The notes: a model not told the origin generated them from the letters alone. DNA of 64,000 bases from Nymphaea colorata (GCF_008831285.2 NC_045138.2:3264143-3328142), one strand, 5' to 3'. Positions 1 to 12,545 are shown, counted from the stretch's first letter. Made by a program: numbers and translations.

Positions 1-242
1 AAACATACGATTGAATGTCTAATTTAAATCTGATTCATTGCCAATTGTGACTTTATTGTTATGAAAATTCGAGTATATGCACACTGCAAGCGAGCTTGGT
101 TGAGCCGGACTCAAACTTTGTCTCCCAATAGGGTGATTGTTGTTATAGAAGAGAAACTTAAGAGTTCATGAAGAAGCCTTTTGAAATTCTATTAGAACGA
201 TAATGGTGCTCCTTTATGTTTCGGGTGATTAGGAGTGAATCC

Positions 243-435
243 TATGGCCGAGGGGCCAAGTCAGAATTTTTTCATGAGGGGTCGAATTAAAGTTTTTAAA
301 ATTTGACATGGGCCGAAATATTCATTTTTTAAAATCTGTATATATGACAAGTGATTTTTTTAAAAATTTACATGTAATTTTTTTTTAAGCGGGGCCAAGG
401 CCTTTGCGGACCCTATCCTGGCTTCGCCCCTTCCA
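243..435 (-). repeat. Dispersed AT-rich repeat, family A copy 1
   Basis: The reverse complement of this segment aligns by eye with 25285-25445. Both run from a GC-rich GGCC block through T/A-rich sequence with a shared TTTAAAAACTTTAATTC core to a second GC-rich CCCCT end. A more diverged copy lies at 25745-25930. No coding content is visible. It may be a fragment of a transposable element of unknown class. Confidence 0.5.
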
Positions 436-1439
436 TGGTTGCTTGATAGGCCCAAGTAACCCCTTTGTCCCTGTATTTCTAGAGTCCAAAGCTGTTTTGG
501 GATCCGAGTAGTCATAAGTACATCATTCAACTTGATTGTCATGCGTGTCATTTGTAGTACATAAGAATAACACCCACGATAATAAAAATAAGAACGTGTT
601 GACAACGCTCCATTTAAGCCGATCAGCTATGCTACGCCTCTTAGTGTTTACATTAGAAGTGTGGTTCTTTTATGCTATTCTTTCTTATTTATTACCTACT
701 GCAATGTAGAACTTGGAATAGGCTAACGCTTGAAAGTTGGAACTAGATATTACTTAGATCTGTAGGAGTCGAAATGACATAACAATTAGATATGGGCATC
801 AGGTGTTTCAAATGAAAGTTGAAACTCAAGAAAATTATAATGAAAGAAGGAACAACATGAACCAAGGGTGGAGATAGATAAGGTCTTTGTGAGGTGTCCA
901 GCCCCCCTATAGAGCCCATTATCTAAAAGCATAATTCAATGGCTCGAATGGGTAGACCTGGGTCCAATTATATAGGTCATCTCCACGAGACCTGGGGTCC
1001 ATGCTTCACGGCCAATTGAAAATTTGTTTACCATATATTTAGTGTCCCATGAAAAAACTTCTCCTCCGCCCCTTGCATTAACATATATTGTTAGAGTTTA
1101 ACAAGATAATGATGAACATGAGTGTGCTTAAGTACATTAATTAAGCAAACACTAGAGATTTATCCAAGTGAGATATCCATTTTATCAGGTCATTAAGGTC
1201 AGTTAAGATCGGGCTTAACTAAAAATTGCATTTAGTTGTTGATTATTATTATCATCATTATGAAACAACAACAACAAACTAAACTAATGCATGAATCTTA
1301 TACTTTCGAACCTTCACTTAGAAGAGGGATTTAGCCACCGGAACTATTGCACATTATAAATTTTCACGCCAATGATTGAATCAGGATTCTAAGTACAAAT
1401 CCGGTTCATATCCTAAGCGAAGTCCTAAGGGATAATTAG

Positions 1440-1770
1440 GACTGTACAACTAGTCGAGCTAAGTTGATCTTGAACTCGCTTCACTTGGTTAAGCTTGACT
1501 CGAGCTCGACTCATTGTTTTCGGGTTCAACTTGAGCTTAATTGAAAATTCGAGTTTATAAACGAATTGAATTTGAATTACATCAACTCGACTCGACAGGC
1601 TCATTTAATCGAAGTTATCTTTTCCTTTGTTGTAATTTCTAAACTTCAAAACAAAGAAAAAGTCAAATAAAAAGTTGGTAAATGAATTTAAACAAGTTAG
1701 AGAGCTTGAGCTGACCCGATGCAGCTCGATTCGAACTCGAGCTCAGCTTGTGGACTGACCTAAGGCCGAT
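1440..1770. repeat. GAGCTCGA-rich repeat segment
   Basis: The segment is dense in GACTCGAGCTCGACTC-like motifs and short CTCGA/TCGAG words, with AT-rich stretches between. It resembles 26165-26480 and shorter patches near 23060-23105, 40640-40740 and 54460-54540. It is probably the remnant of a dispersed element. The class is unknown. Confidence 0.45.
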
Positions 1771-1938
1771 GCACGGCGCGTTAGATTTGGTTCGGATCGG
1801 GCAAGATACAGATCTGACTAATTTGAAGGGTCCAGTTCTCAACTGCGTGGCCATTCTGTAGATTCACGTAAGCTGTAGGGGTGTTTTGGTCAGTACGAGA
1901 AGAGTGGCATCAAGCGTAGATTCCGGATGATCTACGGG

Positions 1939-1945
1939 TATATAG
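1939..1945 (+). promoter_or_regulatory. Probable TATA box of the Smr gene
   Basis: TATATAG lies about 30 bp upstream of a pyrimidine-rich stretch (1980-2200) of the kind common in plant 5' leaders. It is the best TATA-like match upstream of the leader exon proposed for the Smr-domain gene. The transcription start near 1970 is inferred. Confidence 0.4.
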
Positions 1946-1969
1946 ACATAGCCCCTCATGGGGAACAAA

Positions 1970-3277
1970 CAATGAAACCTGTCGTCCTTCTTCCCTCCCG
2001 TCTACCTTCCACCTTCCTTCTTTCCTTCCCTCCTTCTCCGACGAGTCGTTCTTCCTCCTCTGTGTTTATGGATTCTTATTCTATCAGAAGATGCAGAATC
2101 CCGTCTTTGGCTTCTCATCTCGATCAACGAGTCTCCCTTCTTCACCCCTCCCTTTTTCCCTTTTCGTCTTATCGGTCGACGGCGCTGTCCATACCGGAGA
2201 TATGGGATTGTTTGCATAAGTAGCAGAGTGTATTCGCTTTCTTCCGGTAAGCACTTTTGCGCCTGTCAGTAATTTGTAGGCATGCGGTGGATTAACTGGT
2301 CTCGCTTTCTTTCTGTATGATTAATTTTGTTATGTCGAAGAACAAAAGGGTTTGGGGATTAGTTTTGGTGCTAACGTTCTCTTACTAGTGGGTAGCGCTG
2401 TAAAATGATTTATTTGTTAATTTTTCTTTTTCTTGTGCATCATTTGAAACTAAAACTTGCATTTTGGGGCCGTGGACTTCTGATGTACGTGTATTATTTT
2501 GATATAATTTTAAACTTTTCCCTATATTTCACCAAAAGAAAATTTTGTCATGACGAGATTTTCCACCTGTCAAGGAAGTCTTGATACGAGGAGGTCACCA
2601 GCTGTGACGTACTTCATTGTAGCCGTTTTGAATTGCCATCAACAGGAAGCCTCAGTGTAGCACTATGGTCCCGGCGGCCATTTTGATATGCAACAGTCGA
2701 AAATAAATTCTACAGACAATGCTGATGACAAATGCTTAGAACCTTTAGTAAATATTTTATCAGAAATTTTCATAAAAAATGTTAATAAAAATTCGTTGGT
2801 TTCAGTTAATATTGGTTACATCTGACGAAAAGTACTCCTCACATTATATCACAGACCTTTTAGCTCAGAAACTTCTAATGTACGCAAGCTACAAAGGTGG
2901 GACCATGTTAAATGCTACGTGAGATATTGAAAAAGAAATTGGGGCACTTGTTTGCAATATATTTGTTATGCTTTAGGGCTTTTTCTTAATGATGCTTTAC
3001 CCGTGTGCGTTACATGTGGTCAGTTGAACATTTTGGGTACTGTATTTTCTTGTACTGGTTTTCTCATTTTCTCTTTTCGACTGACTTTCTCATGCATTAT
3101 TTTTACTTTTTACTTTAGGTTTAAACTCTTCAAGAACGACAAGCAACATTGAATCATCTTAATCCAAGGGCATTATTCAACTACGAAACGTACTGAGAAA
3201 AATCAGAAAGTTGGCATCTGGTCTTTTTAGTTGCTTGTGAGCAAATGTCATGAAATCATCGTGATAAGTTTGGTGAC
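1970..3277 (+). other. 5' leader of the Smr gene with leader intron and two mini-uORFs
   Basis: A CT-rich leader exon appears to end at 2246 (CTTCCG|GTAAGC). A T-rich tract before TTTAG suggests an acceptor, with exon 2 starting at 3119. That gives an 872-bp leader intron. Just before the main start codon there are two overlapping minimal uORFs: ATG at 3245 with stop 3251-3253, and ATG at 3250 with stop 3262-3264. They could lower initiation at 3278. Leader structure is inferred from splice motifs only. Confidence 0.45.
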
Positions 3278-6200
3278 ATGACCCTTTCACGTGGACCTCA
3301 TCAACCCAAAATGTCAGCTTCTTCAACAGGGAAGTCCTCTGGTTGGACTGCTTTTCACCAAAAGCAGCTGCAGGGGCAGGATGTGGGGACTAAATCAGAA
3401 GTTGATATCTATCCACCTCTCCTAAGCTCATCCTCATCTACTCCTCCATCTCGGTCAGGGACTCTTGCTATTAGCTCATTTAAAAATAAGAAATCTGATA
3501 AAAATGGATTCTATAAGCTCAACGATCACTCAGCAACAAGCTCATTCTCCTCTGCTGCGAAAAGTTCTTTAGATGCTATGCCATTGATTAATCACTGCAA
3601 TAATGGAGCAATAGATCCTTCTTTAAATAAGCATATTAGCAATGGCACGATTAGAAGCATGGCTACTGACGAGAAAGAAAGAGCTGAAAAGTTTGAAAAG
3701 CTGAGACAAATTAACAGTTGGGCTGATGATACATTGATTCAGGATATACTAGCAGCTGTCGATAATAATGAAGATCGGGCTAGCATGATTTTAAGAAGGA
3801 TGGATCTTTCTGCAAACCCTCTGTCCACAGACAAAGAAAATAGCAATAGCAAAATGAACATTACAGACCACGAGGAGAGAAACAGAACAGAAAGCATTGA
3901 ACAATTGAAAGAAAGACACATCTGGGCTGATGATGCTTTGATAGAGGATATATTAGTGTCTGTTGGTGGTAACAAAGATCAAGCTAGCTTGATTTTGGTA
4001 AGTATGTGTCGTGCTGGGGCTGAAGCTGAAGATTTTGGTGATAACTGTGGTGACACGACCCTTTCAGGTGGACCTCGCCAACCCAAAATATCAGCTTGGT
4101 CAACAGGAAGCTCCTCTGGTTGGACTGCTTTTCACCAGAAGCACCCGCAAGGACATAATGTGGGAACTAAATCAAAAGTTGATATCTACCCACCTCTCCT
4201 AACTTCATCCTCATCTACTCGTCCATCTTGGTCAGGGACCCTTGCTTCTTGTTCATCTAAAAATCGGAAATCTGATAAAAATGGATTCTGTGACTATAAG
4301 GTCAGTGAGTACCCGGCAACAAGCTCATCCTCAATTGTGAACAGTTCTTTAGTTGCTATGCCATTGATTAATAACTCCAATAATGGAGCAATAGATCCTT
4401 GTGTAAACAAGCATATTAGCAATGGCACGATTAGAAGCAGGGCTACCGAAGAGAAAAAAAGAGATGAAAAGTTTTCAAAGCTGAGACAAATTAATAGTTG
4501 GGCTGATGATACCTTGATTGAGGATATACTAGCAGCTGTTCATAACAATGAAGAACGGGCTAGCATGATTTTAAGAAGTATGGATCTTTATGCAAGCTCT
4601 CCATCCACAGACAAAGAACATAGCAATAGAGAAATGAACATTACTAACCATGAGGAGATAAACAGAGCTGAAAGCGTTGAACAACTGAAAGAAAGGCACA
4701 TCTGGGCTGACGATGCTTTGATAGAGGATATATTAGTTGCTGTTGGTGGTAATGAAGATCAAGCTAGCTTGATTTTGATAAGTATGTGTCCTACCGGGTA
4801 TGAAGCTGAAGATTTTAGTGATAATTGTGGTGACACGACCCTTTCAGGTGAACCTTGTGAACCCAAAATGTCAGCTTGGTCAACAGGAAGGTCCTCTGGT
4901 TGGACTGCTTTTCACCAAAAGCACCTGCAAGGACATAATGTGGGAACTAAATCAAAAGTTGATATCTACCCACCTCTCATAAGCTCATCCTTATCGATCC
5001 CTCCATCTCAGTCAGGGACCCTTGCTCCTTGCTCATCTAAAAATCAGAAGTCTGATAAAAATGGAATCCGTGATTATAAGCTCAGCGAGTACCCGGCAAC
5101 AAGCTCATTCTCCTCAATTGCAAACAGTTCTTTAGTTGCTATGCCATTGATTGATAACTCCAATATTGGAGCAATAGATCCTTCTGTAAATAAGCATATT
5201 AGCAATGGCACGATTAGAAGCAGGGCTACCGAAGAGAAAAAAAGAGCTGAAAAGTTTGAAAAGCTTAGACAAATTAATAGTTGGGCTGATGATACCTTGA
5301 TTGAGGATATACTAGCAGCTGTCGATAACAATGAAGATCGGGCTAGCATGATTTTAAGAAGTATGGATCTTTATGCAAACTCTCCATCCACAGACAAAGA
5401 ACATAGCAATAGAGAAACCAACATTACGAACCATGAAGAGATAAACAGAGCTGAAAGCATTGAACAACTGAAAGAAAGGCACATCTGGGCTGACAATGCT
5501 TTGATAGAGGATATATTAGTTGCTGTTGGTGGTAATGAAGATCAAGCTAGCTTGATTTTGATAAGTATGTGTCCTACCGGGTATGAAGCTGAAGATTTTG
5601 GTGATAATTTTGGTGACACGACCCTTTCAGGTGAACCTTGTGAACCCAAAATGTCAGCTTGGTCAACAGGAAGGTCCTCTGGTTGGACTGCTTTTCACCA
5701 AAAGCAACTGCAAGGACATAATGTGAGAACTAAACCAAAAGTTGATATTTACCCACCTCTCATAAGCTCATCCTTATCGATCCCTCCATCTCGGTCAGGG
5801 ATCCTTGGTCCTTGCCCATCTAAAAATCAGAAGTCTGATAAAAATGGAATCCGTGATTATAAGATCAGCGAGTACCCAGCAACAAGCTCATTCTCTTCTA
5901 TTGTGAAAAGTTCTGTAGTCGCTATGACATTGACTGATCATTCCAATAATGGAGCAATAGATCTTTTGGCAAATAAGCATACACACAGTGGCATGATTGA
6001 AAAGCTGAGACAAATTAACAGTTGGGCTGATGATACATTGATTGAGGATATACTAGCAGCTGTGGGTAACAATGAAGATCAGGCTAGCATGATTTTAAGA
6101 AGTATGGATCTTTCTGCAAAATCACTGTCTACGGACAAAGATAATAGCAACGGCCAAATGAACATTATGAATTATGAGGAAAGAAACAGAGCTAAAAGCA

Positions 6201-6346
6201 TTGCGCAACTGAAAAAATTACACACCTGGGCGAATGATGCTTTAATGGAGGATATATTATCAGCTGTTGGTGATAATGAAGAGCAAGCTAGCTTGCTTTT
6301 GATAAGTATGTGTCCTACGGGGTCTGAAGCTGAGGAAACAGCAAAA
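3263..6346 (+). repeat. Four tandem ~780-bp coding repeats inside one exon
   Basis: The equivalent codon in the four units falls at 3278, 4055, 4835 and 5618, giving periods of 777, 780 and 783 bp, all multiples of three. Homology extends upstream of the start codon to about 3263: the leader just before the ATG matches the inter-repeat linker coding DNFGDTTLSG. Units 2 to 4 have an ACG (Thr) codon where unit 1 has the ATG. Unit 4 is shorter, about 730 bp, having lost part of the RATEEKKRAEKFEKL region. Units are highly similar at DNA level, so the amplification is fairly recent. Confidence 0.92.
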
Positions 6347-9317
6347 CGAGATGATCTTGAGTGTTCTTCTGTAAAAAACTTAAAGGGGGTAAATCAGCTT
6401 TCTGTTGATGTATACAGAAAAAAGGCTCCTTTGGTTGAGCCTGAGTGGGAACAAGATGACATTTATTTAAGCCATCGGAAGGATGCAATAAAGATGATGA
6501 GGTATGATCCCTCTTCGTTCACAGCATAATTATTTCACAAGGGATTTAACTTTCTGAGTGATGACATGTTCAATTGGGAGTGCAGACTGAGTAAAAGCGT
6601 TATACTCGAAATAATAGCTGAAAATATCAGTCAATGAGGAAAACATTGAAGCAGAATGCTAGGGGATAAATCTCATTATACAGAATGTTGGTATCAAGAA
6701 AAATACAGTGTTATCACAAAATATTGAGGTGTTTGGGAAAAGAGAGCTTGTTTCATGTACTGAAAGTATTTATTGTCATACTTTCGTTACTTGGTTTTTA
6801 GAAATATTTAATGGATTTCTATGCTTTGATTGAAAAAATATGCTATATTTTTGTTTCATTTCGTCCATTTTGAAGTTTTGAAAAGGAGAACTTGTTTTAT
6901 ACATTGTTTGTATATTTTTCTCGTTTTTTGGTTATGTTGTGTTTTAAATTTTCGTCGGATGAATTTCTTTTCTTGATTTAAGAAAATGGTTGTTCAAATA
7001 TTAATCTCCTATCATTTTCAATTTTTCTTCAGATTTTTGAAAATTTTTATGCACCTGAGAATGTGACACTCTAAAAAAAGAAATCCTGAGGAAAACCTTC
7101 ATGAGAAATTTACCTTGAAGAACACTTTTCCTCCTTGAATTTGTCAGTAAGGTAGAAAATGATCGGCAAATATATCGTTTATCTGTTCTTACTTAAACTA
7201 ATATGGGTGTTAACTGTTAAATGTTGTTTGGTTAGTCATTTTCTGAGGGGAAAAACCTGCTTGGGATCTTAATATGTCTTGGCTGTTGCTGCCCCTATTG
7301 GTTGCGGAACTTCTTTATGAACTCTCTTTTCGTTTTGATTTTTTATATGGGTGATAATATACACATGGATGGAGAGAAATTGCCTCGCCTTAGCAGGTTA
7401 AGTGCATAAATAGGTAATCTTAAGCTACGTGCTGTTTTTCAATTATCAGGTTGGCATCACTCCATTCACGGGGCGCTCGCAGTGCTTTTTCAGTAGGTGA
7501 TCATTTCCATGCACGCCAGCTTTCACAGAGAGCCAGAGGAGAATGGCTAGCTGCTGAAAAGCTAAATCAGAAAGCGGCTCAAGAAATTCTCCATCTCAGA
7601 AACAAGGGAAATGATATCTGGAAGTTAGATTTGCATGGACTGCATGCATCTGAAGCTGTAGAAGCAGTAGAAGCCCATCTGGAGAGTATTGAATCTTCAT
7701 TGATGACCAAGGATTCAGTGTGTTCTGCCAAAATAATTAATGGGAAGGGTGCACTTAGAGGTCTTTCTGCTGAATGCGCTAAATCCTCAGACAAGGGAGC
7801 AGCCCCAGAAAAGATAAGGCTGCAAGTTCGGTCATCTCGTCCTCAGAGGCAAACCATGTTAGAAGTTATAACTGGTAAGCAAATGCTGTTTATTTTCTTC
7901 GTTCTCCTTCCATTATTGTTGGTATTTATTTTTCCTGCAACTAGCGAGCCTCATCTAAAGGCTATCTGTCCTAATTAAAACGTTAGTTCTAACGTCTCAC
8001 ACAAGCAAATGGTTGTGCAATAGATGTTGGACACAAACACGATGGTTTCCTTCTGGATAAACCGTTGGTTGATTCTTTATAAAATGCTACTCGTTCATTA
8101 ATGCCTTGGCGAAGAGTCTGCGTAAGTTTGAGCACCTGAGCCATGTATTCATACTCCTGTGAATCTGTTTGATTCACACGAATCATTGGGCAAAGATGGT
8201 GTTTATATGCCATCTAATAGCTTGTGCTGCTCCCATTAGAGGCAAGTTCAATCTGAAGCTTGTAATCTACACATACATCCACACAAAACAGACCCACAGA
8301 TGTGCGCACATATGCACATTATACAGACATGCAAAAGGACTACCACCTAAAATGTTAATAATGAACTTGTTGATATGATGTGAACATAGTAGTTTCTATA
8401 GCTTGTCAGTTTGTTAAGCTTGCAAACAAACTAATTTTTCATGTATTTGTTTGGATTCACAGGAACTGGTAAGCATAGTAGAGGAAATGCTGCACTGCCT
8501 GCTGCAATTAGGAGCTTCCTTCTGACTAACGGGTTTGTTTTCTGCCTTTACTCGTACTATGCATTAAAGCAATGTGCAAATGAAATAAAAAAGAAACTTA
8601 TGATACTTAAGGTGATTATGATTTTTTGACGATAAAAAATTGGGGCATATGATATGGGTGGGCTAGTTGGTTTCTGCTCACTTAAAGATACGTTTCCTAT
8701 AGGAATTGAACTTCTAAAAATAACAGTAGGTGTTGGCCGTACAGCTTCTGGTTCTTCTGTAATGCATTTAGGCGGGTCGCTGTGAAGACTTACATCTCTG
8801 TTAGAAATTTAGAATAAGTGCCACTGGAAGTCGGGTTTGCAGAAAAAACTTGTTGCAAGGTTTCGAGCATTTTTTGATCTTTTCCTTTTTTGTGGGGCTA
8901 GTTACATTCGTTCAAAAGGGCGTCAAAATGCGGTAGTTTCAATCTCTATTGGCAAATACTTCTACAACTCCTTTAAGTATTCCGTCGAATCCGTCCCATG
9001 TTCGGTTGATATCTTAAGAGGAGTCAAATATGGTCCGACTGTTATTTCTCGGCAGACCCCTGTAGTTGATTTTGCTGATCCATAGGAAACTAGTTTTGAT
9101 TGCTTAATCTTGACTGATGACTGCATCATTTCTCTTGGTTTCTTGTGAATATGTGACGAAACAAACTACATTTTTGAGAATTTTTTCCTGATTAGGGCTC
9201 GTCAAATTGATTGTGGCATTGTGCCATGGATGTTGTCCTCCTCTCTTTGTCAGATATCATTTCTATGATGCAAGACCCGGAGTGATCGCGGTGAGGCCCA
9301 AATTCCGGCACAAATGA
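3278..9317 (+). CDS. Smr-domain protein with DUF1771 and four tandem CUE-like modules
   Basis: Exons 3278-6501, 7450-7874, 8463-8532 and 9254-9317 join in phase to 1260 aa. The C-terminus has a DUF1771-like helical stretch (HARQLSQRARGEWLAAEKLN) followed by an Smr domain: LDLHGLH, then VITGTGKHSRG across the exon 2/3 junction, then ARPGVIAVRPKF. Arabidopsis relatives such as At5g58720 are about 500 aa, so this protein is far longer. The excess is four near-identical ~260-residue units starting at residues 1, 260, 520 and 781. Each has an SSGWTAFHQK...VDIYPPL box and two CUE-like motifs of the form SWADDTLIEDILAAV...ASMIL. Smr domains are nucleic-acid associated and often nuclease-like. CUE-type helices usually bind ubiquitin. 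A role here is inference. The first ATG after an in-frame stop (3251-3253) was chosen; Met at 3311 is an alternative. Confidence 0.88.
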
Positions 9318-10108
9318 GATTATACATGGTGAAAATGGAAGACGTTAGCTGCATGGTGTTGCCCTTTTTTGCAACACTCGTTACGAGTAGTGTTCATGTA
9401 ATCAGAAAACCAAAGGGTGGTTGTAGGAGGTGGATGAATCAGCCGATCACCTCCGTGTCTCTAGATAACATTATCTTTGATTCGTTGTATCTTTATTGCT
9501 TGTAAATAACTAATTTATTATGATTTTCCCATGGCCGTGTGCTAACGTGAAGGCAGCCTGTTGCAGGTATGCTACCTTTGGTATTTACACGATAAATGAA
9601 TTAGAAGTTGCGAGCGGTCAAGAAAGAACAATGAGACATTTAGAACCGACCTGCAACAAGAACCGACCTGCAATATCACAGTAGTCATATTCATTTCTCC
9701 TTCCTTTCCTTCACCCTCCGAAGCATGTTTTGTTTTTGTTAGAAAATGGCACTCAGGGGTTGAAACTGGAGGCATGGAGGTGTGCCAAAGTCGCTTTCCT
9801 TTTCCTTGCTCAGGGTTTCAGTAGTGCATCTACCTTTGCTCAGGGTTCCAGTAGTGCATCTACCTTTTGCAGTAGAGAAGAATAACACATTGGTTGTATC
9901 TGAGATTCGGCGTCAAGAGGATCGTTAAAAACTATAAAGGTTTTATTAAACCACGTTTGGTTTCCTTCTTCAGGTCGTTCGTCTCTTTTTCCCTGTGCCT
10001 CTCTTTCTCCCTTGCGTCGACGGACAACGCCGACTCCATTGCCGTCGCCTTCAACTGTGAGTCTCTCTCTCTTTCTCTCGTGTCCACCGGTTTCAACCCT
10101 CGACCAGG

Positions 10109-10309
10109 CCATCGATGATTTCAGGCTTGAAGTTGTCGATTGTTTCAACGCTCGACCAGGCAGCCTGAAATCATCGATGGTTTATGAGGGCGAGGGTTTC
10201 AGGCCTGAAATCGTCGACACCCTGTGTTTCAGGCCTGAAACCCTCGACACCCTGTGTTTCAGGCCTGAAACCCTCGACCTTGACCTATCGAAGGGTTTCA
10301 GGCCTGAAA
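10109..10309. repeat. Palindromic minisatellite and 19-bp inverted repeat
   Basis: A self-complementary TTTCAGGCCTGAAA core occurs at 10197-10210, 10227-10240, 10257-10270 and 10296-10309. Spacings are 30, 30 and 39 bp, and spacers contain CCCTCGACACCCTGTG. Just upstream, 10109-10127 and 10162-10180 are exact 19-bp reverse complements (CCATCGATGATTTCAGGCT and its complement), which could form a hairpin with a 34-nt loop. The array abuts the aldolase fragment. It could be a sub-terminal repeat array of a DNA transposon that captured a gene piece, but no terminal inverted repeats were found. Confidence 0.8.
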
Positions 10310-10349
10310 CCCTCGACGGGTCTTGAGGGTTTTATTCAGAAGGAAGAAT

Positions 10350-10520
10350 GCTACGCCATCATACCCCCAACAAAACGGCTTTGTTCCCATCGTCGAGCCT
10401 GAGATTTTGGTCGACGGTGCTCACTACATTGATCGCTGTGCCATGTGACCGAGCGCCGCCTGCTACAAGGCGCTCAACGACCACCATGTCCTCTTGGTGG
10501 GCTCCCTCCTCAAGCCCTCT
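10350..10520 (+). pseudogene. Fructose-bisphosphate aldolase fragment, broken
   Basis: Reading across frames, the segment encodes blocks typical of plant cytosolic class I aldolase, around residues 190-250 of a ~358-aa enzyme: [15 protein letters not shown], then AHYIDRCA, then ACYKALNDHHVLL and GSLLKP. The frame changes after the opening YAI block. A TGA interrupts after the Cys-Ala pair, where a few codons before ACYKALND are missing. Upstream and downstream enzyme regions are absent. It is a dead gene fragment, from either a retrocopy or capture by a transposon. The family call rests on remembered aldolase motifs. Confidence 0.75.
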
Positions 10521-11814
10521 CTATCTCCCTGTGCGGTTGAGGCGGCGGTGACGCTTCTTGCGTTCATTTGCCGGCGCTGATCATAGATCCGTGGAAAATA
10601 TCAGAGATCAGAGAGAGGAAGGAGGGGAGGTCCGATCACAAAACCATGGATTTCCTTCCCCCTATCGAAGATTTGAAATCCATGGTTGAGTTCCGGCGTT
10701 TGCTAAAACAAATCCAGGGCTATCAAATTGAACTAATGACTGATTTTTCACTGCCTTGTCATTTCGATCGAGGGAAAAGGTTGGTAGATGTATAATTAGT
10801 GGGCTGCATGAACTGGGGTGCGAAGTGAGGGCAGATCAGGTCACCTAGTGTTGTAGTTTAGCAATGAGAACATCTACCAAGAACACTACTTATGTGGGGG
10901 CTATGGGGCATGTTGTATGAAATACCAGGTGACCTATCTCAATTGGGCATGATGTAGTTTTTCAGAGTCATCCAAAGAAGATATTTCTGTGACAGATAAA
11001 AACGGTTTAGATTTGGGCCGAATTCACCATGACATGCAATTGGATTCAGAGCCAAACTTTCAATGCGGAAACCGAATAGCATGTGTATATGTAGTTTTTA
11101 GATCTTTGCTGAATCCCAGTTAGATATTGGATTCAGTTATGAAAGTGCATACTGAATCTGACTAATAATTGGATTCGATTTCTTTACCAAATTAGGTCAA
11201 ATTCATAGAGCATTATAACACAGCATTTCATGAATCTAACTTAATCTTGGAGGCAAGTTAATGGAATAGTAATAAAATGTTATTGTTATCAAACACCCTC
11301 ATAACTTTCACATTCGTGAACCATTTGCTTGATAGAGATTGATGCATAACAAGTAGAGAGACAATGAAACCGAGGATGTATCTGATGACTGATCTAATTT
11401 GAAATCAGATTCATAGACCGGTAACAAACTGCTCTCATTGCTAAACAGCCTCTATAGGCATATTGAGATGGACAACAGGACCGCGTTGGATGCACAAATC
11501 TGAATGCAAATAATAGATCTGAATCTGAACCACTTTTGTGGTCTTACTCGCTTAAAGAAGAAGAGTTTGATGAAAACATGAAATGCATAGCCTAGTGACG
11601 GATCGTGTTACAAAATGGAAAAGGAAAGATCTCAATCGCAAACTTAGCTCATCATATCATCTACAAAAATAGCTAGTACGATAATGTTGATGTAAAAATA
11701 TGTTTAGCTTCGGAATCCTTTAAAAATTACGGAAGCCATGTTTGGTCACCTTGCGCTATTTCGCTAGTTTCAAATTTGTCATCCAACATCGTTTCAAATT
11801 TGTCATCCAACATC

Positions 11815-11817
<3 letters not shown>

Positions 11818-11896
<79 letters not shown>
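11818..11896. repeat. Compound (TA)n/(GA)n microsatellite
   Basis: About 46 bp of TA dinucleotides are followed, after a short GATA-like transition, by about 30 bp of GA dinucleotides. Confidence 0.95.
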
Positions 11897-11898
<2 letters not shown>

Positions 11899-12545
11899 TG
11901 GTAAAGACAAGACTGACAAAAAGCAGACCTATTGAAATGAATTATTAAAATAGTTTTTTGAAATTAAGGTATGATCTTAAGAGTGATTTGCTGAAAAGCA
12001 TATCTTATGTTACTTTTTTTTTTACTTCATTTATGTTTTTTAATATTAAAAAAATGAATGGCTCTTATAACATTAAAATTTTGGTAGTATAAGGATCAAT
12101 CTCTTTACAAAAATGATTCCAACTAAAACATAATTTATATTAAATTAGTGTTTGTAAATAATTAAAAGATTCATATTTTGTTTAAAACATGTTTTAACAT
12201 GAATTTAAGAGGTCTGGTCTTTATAATATATATATAGCTGATTTGGGTAAAATGATAGGAATCGAATGGAATAAGCAACAATTCTCTGGGAAGACCTGGC
12301 GAATCGAATATAAGATATATTTTACTAAATAAAGAAGAATACTTAAAAACATTTAAGATCGATATCGATCGAAACCGTTCTGATTTATAATCAAGAGGAC
12401 GCCACATATTGGTTGATATAAACGAGAAACACCGACATTAACACCAACGGAAGCGCACACGACGAGTTCAAGAACCAAACTCGCTGCTATCATATGCGAT
12501 AAAGCCGGTCCGTTGGTGGGGAGCCCTACATTTTCTCCAACTTTT

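Larger units (their letters stand above)
1..1926. other. Intergenic spacer with dispersed repeats
   Basis: No coding region is supported here. Positions 243-435 hold one copy of an AT-rich dispersed repeat that recurs in opposite orientation at 25285-25445. Positions 1440-1770 hold a GAGCTCGA-rich segment related to 26165-26480. The remainder is AT-rich and has no visible gene. Confidence 0.6.

Noticed and set aside
10197-10309. CRISPR-like spaced palindromic repeats
   Set aside because: Only four cores, spacers are themselves near-repeats, and the window is plant nuclear DNA. It is better read as a minisatellite or transposon sub-terminal array.
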